Below are positions 18,180-29,226 of a DNA stretch of 29,226 nt, piece by piece (within the stretch, counting starts at the first letter, position 1; each line of letters opens with the position of its first letter). The position numbers and the translations under genes are program-made. The notes under the pieces are model-generated. The model had not been told where the DNA came from. It made no database searches and saw only the letters and a program-made list of their open reading frames with translations. Source of the stretch: DATKRB01 sp035532415 (GTDB taxonomy: Bacteria; Actinomycetota; Acidimicrobiia; Acidimicrobiales; RAAP-2); contig DATKRB010000049.1 in the NCBI GenBank assembly GCA_035532415.1, positions 1 to 29,226 on the forward strand, written 5' to 3'.

Positions 18180-20475
18180 TCGGACGCGCCGCTCGGACCC
18201 GGGACCCGATAAGGGAGCTGGCCGGGCTGGCCGGCATCCACACGGCCTACGTCGCTGCGGACGGGAGCCTGCAGCAGGCCGACGAGGACACGCTGGTGGC
18301 CACGCTGGGGGCGGTCGGGTTGCCGGTCAGCGGGGGGGCCGCCGCCGCCGAGCTCCTGATCGCCGAGCGGACGGCCCGGGCCGAGCGTGTGCTCGATCCG
18401 GTCCTGGTGCACCGCACGCATCGGGGCGGTTCGCCGCCGGCCGCGACCGTGGTGCTGCCGTCGGGCGCCGCCCCGGATGGTTGGGTGAACCTCGTGCTCG
18501 AGGACGGGGCGGTCGTGCACCGGAGCCTGCCGGGCGCAGTGGGCCGGCCCGTCGGGAGCATCGACGTGGCGGGGCGCCGCTTCGACCGTTACCGGATACG
18601 TCTGGGGACGGGCGCCTCTGGGGCCGGACCGCTCCTGCCCGGGTACCACGCCGTCTCGGTGGAAGCGGCGGGGACCGAGGCCGCGGCGATGCTGATCGCC
18701 GCCCCCGCGTGCCCGCGGGCCCGGCGCGGCTGGGGCAGCTTCCTCCCGCTGCACGCCCTGCGCACCGAGGGCGACTGGGGCGTGGGCAGCTACGCCGACC
18801 TGGCCGAGCTGGGTCGATGGACCGAGGCCGCGGGGGGCTCGATCGTCGGGACCCTGCCCCTCTATCCGGCCTTCCTCGACCTGCCCGCCGAGCCCAGCCC
18901 CTATCTCCCCGTCACCCGGCTGGGGTGGAACGAGATTTACGTCGACCCCACCGTCCTGCCCGAGCTGAAGGCGGCGCCCGAGACGGTCGGCCTTCTCGGC
19001 TCGGCCGCGTTCGGCGACCGGCTCGCCGCCGCCCACCGGTCGGCGCTGGTCGACTACGAGGCGGTGGCCGCCCTGCGCCGTCAGGTTCTCGGGGATCTCG
19101 CCGGCGCGCTCTTCGCGGGACCTTCGCCGCGTCGGGAGGAGCTCGAAGCGTTCGCCGCGGCGCATCCCGAGCTGGTCGCCTATTCCCGGTTCCGGGCGGC
19201 CGGGGAGAGGCTCGGGCGGGACTGGCGGTCCTGGCCCGGCAGGCGGGACCGGTCCCGCCGGGGTGGACGGGCGAGCCCGGCGGGACCGCTCGCGCCCGAG
19301 GAGCGGTCCGACGAGGAGTCGTTCCGGTACCACCTCTACGCCCAGTGGGTGGCCGCCCAGCAGATGGCCCGGACCGCGGCCGCCACCCGGCTCTACCTCG
19401 ACCTGCCGATCGGGGTGCACCCCGACGGCTTCGACCCCTTCTGGATGCCCCAGGCCTTCACAGAGGGAGCGCATGGTGGCGCCCCGCCCGATGCCTTCTT
19501 CGCCGAGGGCCAGGACTGGGGCTTCCGCCCCTTGCATCCCGAAGGCATCCGCCGTGAGCGCTACCGCTACGTCATCGCATCCCTGCGGCATGCCCTCCGT
19601 CATGCCGCGGTGGTGCGCATCGACCACGTGATGGGGCTGGAGCGCCTCTACTGGATCCCGAACGGCTTCGACGCCCGACACGGCGCCTACGTCTCCTACC
19701 GGGCCGACGAGCTGCACGCCCTGGTCGCCCTCGAGGCGAGCCGGGCGGGTTGCGTCGTGGTCGGCGAGGACCTCGGGACCGTGCCCGAGGAGGTCCGCCG
19801 GCGAATGGCGGGTGATCGGATGCTGCGCTCGTGGGTCATGCAGTTCGAGACCTCCCCCGAGGACCCGCTGCCCCACCCGCCCGAAGGGGCGCTCGCCTCC
19901 TGGGGCACGCATGACCTGCCGTCCTTCGCCGCCTTCTGGCACGGGGACGACATAAGGGAGAAGGTGCGTCGGGGGCAGTTCCACCCCGCGGCGGCTGCCG
20001 CGGCCCACGAGGAGCGGGAACGGTGGCGCCGGGCGCTCCTGACCGCTCTGGGTGTGACGGTCGCCGACGGGACCGAGCAGGTGACGGTCGCCGACGGGAC
20101 CGAGCAGGTGACGGTCGCCGACGGGACCGAGCAGGTGACGGCCGCCCTCGGGGGGTGCCTCGCCCACCTCGCCGGGAGCCGGGCCGATCTGGTCCTCGTC
20201 GACCTGCAGGACCTGTGGGGGGAGCGCGAGCCCCAGAACCGGCCCGGTACCGACGTCGGCACCGGGCCGGCGAACTGGCGCCTCCGGGCGGCCAGAACCC
20301 TGACCGAGGCCCGGACCGACCCGATCGTGGCGTCCCTGCTGGGCGAGGTCGCGCGACGCCGCCCGAACGTCGCGAACGCGAACGACGCGAACGACGCGAA
20401 CGCGAACGACGCGAACGACGCACATGCCGCTCCCGTCCCGTCGGAGGACCCGTCCCGTCGGACCGCGGACGGATC

Positions 20476-20479
<4 letters not shown>
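18176..20479 (+). CDS. malQ: 4-alpha-glucanotransferase (amylomaltase, MalQ)
   Basis: MalQ (GH77) moves alpha-1,4-glucan segments between short maltodextrins, releasing glucose and making chains long enough for other enzymes. The 767-residue protein starts at GTG 18176, overlapping the treS-mak stop as GTGA. The family landmarks are present: RGWGSFLPLHALRTEGDWGVGSYADL (key residues), SPYLPVTRLGWNEIYVD, nucleophile Asp483 in RIDHVMGLERLYWIP, acid/base Glu531 in VVGEDLGTVPEEV, Asp580 in WGTHDLPSF, and near the end NRPGTDVGTGPANWRLR. Two oddities are lineage-specific insertions: three exact copies of VTVADGTEQ (from nt 20054) in the C-terminal part and an Asn-Asp-Ala repeat tail. Both lie outside the catalytic motifs, so activity is expected. 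Confidence 0.94.
20054..20134 (+). repeat. Three perfect 27-bp tandem repeats inside malQ
   Basis: The unit (20054-20080, 20081-20107, 20108-20134) encodes VTVADGTEQ three times in frame and is followed by a partial fourth copy (GTGACGG). The copies are identical at the DNA level, which points to recent expansion. Confidence 0.95.
20371..20421 (+). repeat. GCGAAC/GCGAACGAC microsatellite at the end of malQ
   Basis: A mix of 6- and 9-bp units, GCGAAC and GCGAACGAC, encodes a low-complexity Ala-Asn-Asp stretch (ANANDANDANANDANDA) shortly before the MalQ C-terminus. Confidence 0.9.
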
Positions 20480-22409
<1,930 letters not shown>

Positions 22410-22413
<4 letters not shown>

Positions 22414-24370
22414 CCCCGCCGCCCGCTCCGACCCCGCCCCCGCCCCCCGGCCCGCCCCCGAGCCCGCCGCCGGGAAGCACGCACCCGGTCGGGGCGGTCC
22501 CGCTCGCATCGGGGGAGACCCGCTTCCTCGTGTGGGCGCCCGCGGCGACCCGCGTCCGTGTGCAATTGGCCACGCCGGAGCAGCGCACGGCGGACCTGGT
22601 CCCGGTGGGCGGCGGTTATCACCGTGGCGACGTCGCCCGTTGCGGTCCCGGGGATCGGTACCGCTTCGTCCTCGACGACGGACCGGCGCTCGCCGATCCC
22701 GCCTCGCGCAGCCAACCCGAAGGGGTGCACGGTCCGTCGGAGATCGTCGATCTGGGGGCCTATCGCTGGGGAGATGCCGGCTACCGCCCGCGCCCGCTGT
22801 GGCAGCACGTCATCTACGAGATCCACGTCGGCGCGTTCACCGAGGGAGGCACGTTCGACTCGGCGATAGCGGAGCTCGACGACCTCGTGGCGCTCGGCGT
22901 CACCGCGGTCGAGCCCATGCCGGTCGCGCAGTTCCCCGGCCGGCGGAACTGGGGCTATGACGGGGCCTTCCCCTTCGCCGTACAGGACTCCTACGGCGGG
23001 CCCCACGCACTGCAGCGGTTCGTCGACGCCTGCCACCGGCGGGGCCTGGCCGTGGTGCTCGACGTCGTCTACAACCACCTCGGGCCCGAGGGCAGCGTGC
23101 TCTCCGACTACGGGCCCTACCAGACCGACCGCTACCGCACGCCCTGGGGGGCCGCGATCAATTTCGACGGCCCGTGCTCCGACGAGGTCCGGGCGTACTT
23201 CCTCCAGAACGCCCGCCAGTGGTTCGCCGACTTTCACGTCGACGCCCTCCGCCTCGACGCGGTGCACGGCATCGTCGATCGGACGGCCACGCCGTTCCTG
23301 GTGGACCTGGCCCGGACCTCCGCCGGGCTCGAAGAGCAGCTCTTGCGGCCGTGCGCGTTGATCGCCGAGAGCGCGGACAACGACCCGAGGACGCTGGTCC
23401 CGGCCCACTGCGGGGGACTGGGGATGGACGCACAGTGGAACGACGATTTCCACCACGCGTTGCATGCCGCCCTCACCGGCGAGCGCGCCGGCTACTACGC
23501 GGATTTCGGCCGGGTCGAGGACCTGGCCCGGGCCATGGACGAGGGGTTCGTGTACCAGGGCGAGTACTCGCTCCATCGCCGCAGGCGCCACGGCGCGCCG
23601 TCGGGCGGGATCGAACCCGAGCGGTTCGTCCTCTTCGCCCAGAACCACGACCACGTGGGCAACCGTCCCCGGGGTGAGCGGTTGGCGGCCCTGGTCGACG
23701 GCGACCGGCTGCGCCTGGCGGCCGCCCTGCTCATGCTGGCGCCGGGGGTCCCTCTTCTCTTCATGGGGGAGGAGTACGCCGAGACGGCGCCGTTCCCGTA
23801 CTTCGTCGACCATGAAGACCCCGGCCTGCTGGCAGCGGTGCGGCGGGGCCGGGCCGCGGAGATGGCAGTCGAGCTCGGGGGGGAGCCGCCGGATCCATCG
23901 GCCGAGGCCACGTTCCGTTCCGCCGTCCTTCGCCGCCACCTTCGCCGGGAGGGCGGCCACCGGCGCCACTGGGCGCTCCATCGGGCCCTGATCGCCCTGC
24001 GGGCCGAGCACCCTGCCCTTGCCCGGTCGACGCGGACCCAGGCCAGCGCCCAGGCGACGGGCCCCCTGCTGCAGCTGCTGCGCCGGCACCCCCTCGGGAC
24101 CGTGGTCGCCCTCTTCAACGTCGGCGGGGAACGGAGTGGGACCCTGCTCCCGGAGCCGCCCGGCGGTGGAGGCTCGTGGCGCAGGCTTCTCGACTCAACC
24201 GCGGAGGAGGTCGGCGGGACCGGGGGAGGCCCCCTGCCCGCGGAGTGCCCGGGCAGCGCCGCGTTGCGCCTGGCTCCCTGGGCCTTCTGCGCCTATGGAG
24301 CGGGGAGCACGGGGGTTGCGCCGGACGCCCCGGCAACGGGAGTCGTCGCCCGCCGACCGGGGACGGACGG

Positions 24371-24374
<4 letters not shown>
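22410..24374 (+). CDS. treZ: Malto-oligosyltrehalose trehalohydrolase (TreZ)
   Basis: TreZ hydrolyses maltooligosyl-trehalose, the TreY product, to free trehalose and a shortened maltodextrin. The 654-residue protein starts at ATG 22410, overlapping the glgB stop as ATGA. Its first 24 residues are almost all proline (TPPPAPTPPPPPGPPPS), an unusual addition before the normal N-domain (VGAVPLASGETRFLVWAPAA). Core motifs: IYEIHVGAFTEGGTFDSAI, NWGYDGAFPFAVQDSYGG, nucleophile Asp283 in LRLDAVHGIVD, acid/base Glu320 in LIAESADNDPR, and Asp414 in AQNHDHVGNRPRGERL. Its partner TreY is two genes downstream, with the debranching enzyme between them. The treZ/treX(glgX)/treY trio is a known actinobacterial and archaeal arrangement. 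Confidence 0.95.
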
Positions 24375-26490
<2,116 letters not shown>

Positions 26491-26494
<4 letters not shown>

Positions 26495-29067
26495 GCGCCC
26501 CCGGCCGGCAGCCTCTGCCGTTGGGGTCCACCTACCGGCTGCAGCTGCACGGTCCGGGCTTCACCGGAGCGTGCCGGCTGGTCGGCTACCTCTCCGATCT
26601 CGGCGTGCAGACGCTGTACGTCTCCCCGGTCCTGGCGGCCGTCGGCGGCAGCACGCACGGCTACGACGTCGTCGACCCCGACCGCCTCGATCCGTCGTTG
26701 GGGACCCCGCAGGAGCTCGAGGCGTTGTTGGACGAGCTGGACCGGCACGGCATGCGCCTCCTCCTCGACATCGTGCCCAACCACATGGCGACCGAGCCCG
26801 CCAACCGGCGGTGGTGGGACGTCCTCCGGTGGGGCCCGGCGTCGGAGCTCAGCGACCACTTCGACGTCGACTGGGGAGCTCGCGAGGGTCGGGTGCTCCT
26901 GCCGGTCCTCGACGTCCCCCTGCGTGAGGTCTTGTCCCGGGGGGAGTTCTCCGTCGTCAGGGAGGGCGGGGAGGACCTCCTCGTCCGGGGCACGCAACGG
27001 TTCCCTCTCGATCCGACGACCCTCCCGCCCGAGCGGGAACCCGTGGAGCCCTCGGTGCTGCTCGCCCGTCAGCACTACGAGCTCTCCTACTGGCGCCCCG
27101 GCCGTTCGGAGCGCAACTACCGGAGGTTCTTCGACGTCGACGGGCTGATCGGGGTTCGGGCGGAGGATCCCGCCGTCTACCGGGCCACGCACCGGCTGGT
27201 CCTCGGGCTGGCGGCCGACGAGCGGGTGGCCGGGCTGCGGGTCGACCACGTCGACGGCCTCGCCGATCCGGCGGCCTACCTGACCCGGCTGCGCCACGAC
27301 CTCGCCGCGCGCAGGGCGACCCCGGCCCGGGTCCTGGTGGAGAAGATCCTGGCCCGCGGCGAGTCGTTGCCGGGCTGGAGCACCGAGGGAACGACCGGCT
27401 ACGAGTTCGCCGACCTCGCCGGCGGGCTCTTCGTCGACCCCGCCGGCGCCTCGGCGATGCAGGAGCTCGGCCGCGAGGTCACCGCCGAGGCGCGGCCGTA
27501 TGCCGAGGTGGTGCTCGAGTCGCGCCAGGCGGTGCTCGAGCAGCTGTTCCCGGGAGAGCTCGATCGGCTGGCCACGCTCGCGTCCTCCGCGCTCGAGGCG
27601 ACCGAGCCGGGAGCCGACATCGCCCGCTCCGACCTGCGCCGCGCCCTCGGAGAGCTCACGGCTCACTTGGCCGTCTACCGCTCCTACCTCGACGGGCGGA
27701 CCGTGTCCCGGGCCGACCGGGTCCGGATCGACCGGGCCTGTGCGGGTGCCCGGGTCGGTCTCGACCACGAGGGTCGCCGGGCTCTGTATGCGGTACGCGC
27801 GGGGATGCTCGGTGCGAGGGCCGGTCCTGACGGGGAGGTCGCCTCGCCCTGGCTCGAGGTGGCCCGGCGGTGGCAACAGCTGACCGGCGCGGTGGCGGCA
27901 AAGGGGGTGGAGGACACCGCCACCTACCGCTTCGACGGGCTGTTGGCCGCGGCCGAGGTCGGCGGCGACCCCGCAACGCCGGCGGTCGGCGCCGAGGAGT
28001 TCCACCGGTCGATGGCGGCCAGGGCGCGCCGGTACCCCTCCTCGCTCAATGCCACCTCCACCCACGACGCCAAGCGCAGCGAGGACGTCAGGGCGAGATT
28101 GAGCGTCCTGTCGGAGATGCCCGAGGAGTGGTCGCGCCTGGTCGGGCGATGGCGCCGCCGCCACCGCCGCCTGATCGACGGCCTCGGAGGGCTCCCCGAT
28201 GCCCACGACGAGCTCTTCGCCTACCAGACGATCGTGGGCGCCTGGCCGCTCGACCCGGGAGCGGGGAAGGGAGACCTCCGCCGCCGGGTCGAGGCCTACG
28301 TGCGCAAGGCCGCGCGCGAGGCGAAGCGCCGGACGTCCTGGCTCGAGCCCGACGAGCGGTACGAACGGGCTCTGGTCGACTTCGTCGGCTTGCTCCTCGG
28401 CCGCGCGCGGGAGCCCTTTGCCGGCGAGGTCGCCCGCCTGGTGGCCCGGATCGGACCGGCCGGAGCCTCCAACTCGTTGGCGCTCTCGGTGCTGAAGTCC
28501 ATTGCCCCAGGCGTTCCCGACGTGTACCAGGGAACCGAGCTCTGGGACTTCTCGCTGGTGGATCCCGACAACCGCCGACCGGTGGACTTCGGGGCGCGGC
28601 AGCGCGTCCTGCAGGGACTGCCCGGGCCAGCCGTCACGGGAGCGAGGCGGCTGGCTGCCGTCCGGCTGCTCCTGCGAGGCTGGGCGGACGGCCGGCTCAA
28701 GCTCTACCTCACCCGGGAGCTGCTCCGGTTGCGCCGGGCGGAGCCGGACCTGTTCTCCCGCGGCCGGTACGTGCCGCTCGACACCGGAGGCCCCTTGGCC
28801 GACCGCGTGGTGGCCTTCGCCCGCAGGCGCGGGCCGGAGTGGGTCGTCGCCGCGGTGGCGGTGCGGACCGTCGGCGTGGCGGGGCCGGGACGGTTCGCCG
28901 TCGGACCGCGCCTGTGGAGAGGCACCTCGGTCCGGCTTCCCGGGGGCGCTGCCTCGAGCTTCACCGACGTGCTCACCGGATCGGAGGTGTCGGCGCGCCG
29001 GGGTTCCCTGCCGCTCGACTCGGTCCTCGGCTCCCTGCCCGTGTCGGTGCTCCGGTCGCACCGGTGA
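26491..29067 (+). CDS. treY: Malto-oligosyltrehalose synthase (TreY)
   Basis: TreY turns the reducing-end alpha-1,4 bond of a maltodextrin into the alpha,alpha-1,1 bond of maltooligosyl-trehalose by intramolecular transglucosylation (GH13_26). The 858-residue protein starts at GTG 26491, overlapping the glgX stop as GTGA. Landmarks: STYRLQLHGPGFTGACRLVGYL (key parts), YVSPVLAAVGGSTHGYDVVD, LLLDIVPNHMA, nucleophile Asp252 in LRVDHVDGLADP, acid/base Glu284 in VLVEKILARGE, WSTEGTTGYEF, AAKGVEDTATYRFDGLL, and Asp526 in TSTHDAKRSEDVRAR, then PGVPDVYQGTELWDFSLVDPDNRRPVD (key parts). It ends the operon. Only 72 bp separate it from the next start, with no strong terminator; ACCGG-GCT-CCGGT (29068-29080) is a weak hairpin. 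Confidence 0.95.
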
Positions 29068-29139
29068 ACCGGGCTCCGGTCGGCGCCACCCCTCCCCGCC
29101 CGGCGGATCGTCGACACACCCCGATGGTTCAATTCCCCC

Positions 29140-29226
29140 ATGGAGCTGAGCGCCCTCGCCGAGACGATCGACGCCCTGATCGCGTCGGGTCCGTCGGCTC
29201 ATGGCGACGGGGAGTCGATCGAGGCC
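29140..29226 (+). CDS. Start of a probable DUF222/HNH-type protein (3' partial)
   Basis: An ATG at 29140 opens a frame that runs to the window edge (29 codons). The peptide MELSALAETIDALIASGP...GDGESIEA resembles the typical beginning of actinobacterial DUF222 proteins with a C-terminal HNH nuclease domain (L...ID.L...dP..l.d.esi.aL). No Shine-Dalgarno sequence is visible. TTCAAT (29128-29133) lies so close to the ATG that a leaderless transcript is conceivable. The domain itself is outside the window, so the call is tentative. Confidence 0.4.
   Translation, partial: MELSALAETIDALIASGPSAHGDGESIEA

Noticed and set aside
29124..29142. GGTTCAATTCCCCC resembling a tRNA T-arm
   Set aside because: The flanking bases do not form the five-pair T stem, and no anticodon or D arm lies upstream.

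Overview
The window is about 70% GC, uses many GTG starts and has tightly packed genes, so it looks like a high-GC actinobacterium. Three things point to the class Acidimicrobiia or a close relative: a secreted CAP protein carrying repeats of the PDGGGYWLV...GGVFAFGDA type, the apparent start of a DUF222/HNH-type gene at the right edge, and the GlgE/TreS-maltokinase gene set. This placement is an inference; no rRNA or tRNA gene is present to fix it.

Layout. (1) 1-5116, plus strand: a cell-surface module. It holds the C-terminal 832 residues of an LPXTG-anchored, SpaA/Cna-B-repeat protein cut by the left edge, a secreted CAP-domain protein with six 42-residue repeats, and a sortase that probably anchors the first protein. 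(2) 5150-7737, minus strand: a two-gene ABC exporter (permease and ATPase) joined by an ATGA overlap that lies inside a 17-bp tandem duplication. (3) 7738-8578: a 364-bp regulatory gap with three 14-bp direct repeats and a DosR-like box, then a universal stress protein. (4) 8657-10257, minus strand: a PiT phosphate transporter coupled to a DUF47/PhoU-like partner. (5) 10451-12279: a small conserved EIADTDN-type protein behind overlapping leader ORFs, a DUF72 protein and a membrane protein. (6) 12601-29067, plus strand: a seven-gene alpha-glucan/trehalose operon, glgE - treS::mak - malQ - glgB - treZ - glgX - treY, in which every junction overlaps by 4 or 7 nt. (7) From 29140: the first 29 codons of a likely DUF222/HNH gene.

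How the genes work together. The large operon encodes a nearly closed carbon loop. TreS converts trehalose to maltose, and the fused maltokinase phosphorylates it. GlgE polymerises maltose-1-phosphate into alpha-1,4-glucan and GlgB branches it. GlgX debranches the glucan, MalQ redistributes short chains, and TreY plus TreZ release trehalose again. Catalytic Asp/Glu/Asp residues are visible in the GH13 enzymes examined and in MalQ, so the genes look functional. No enzyme that feeds glucose into the loop (GlgC, GlgA, GlgM, OtsA/B) is in the window.

A recurring oddity is the number of short perfect tandem duplications (9, 14, 15, 17 and 27 bp), mostly at gene junctions or in linkers. The most interesting unexplained structures are the glgE leader (two alternative hairpins and a perfect Shine-Dalgarno sequence with no proper start) and the leader-ORF cascade before the small protein at 10548.
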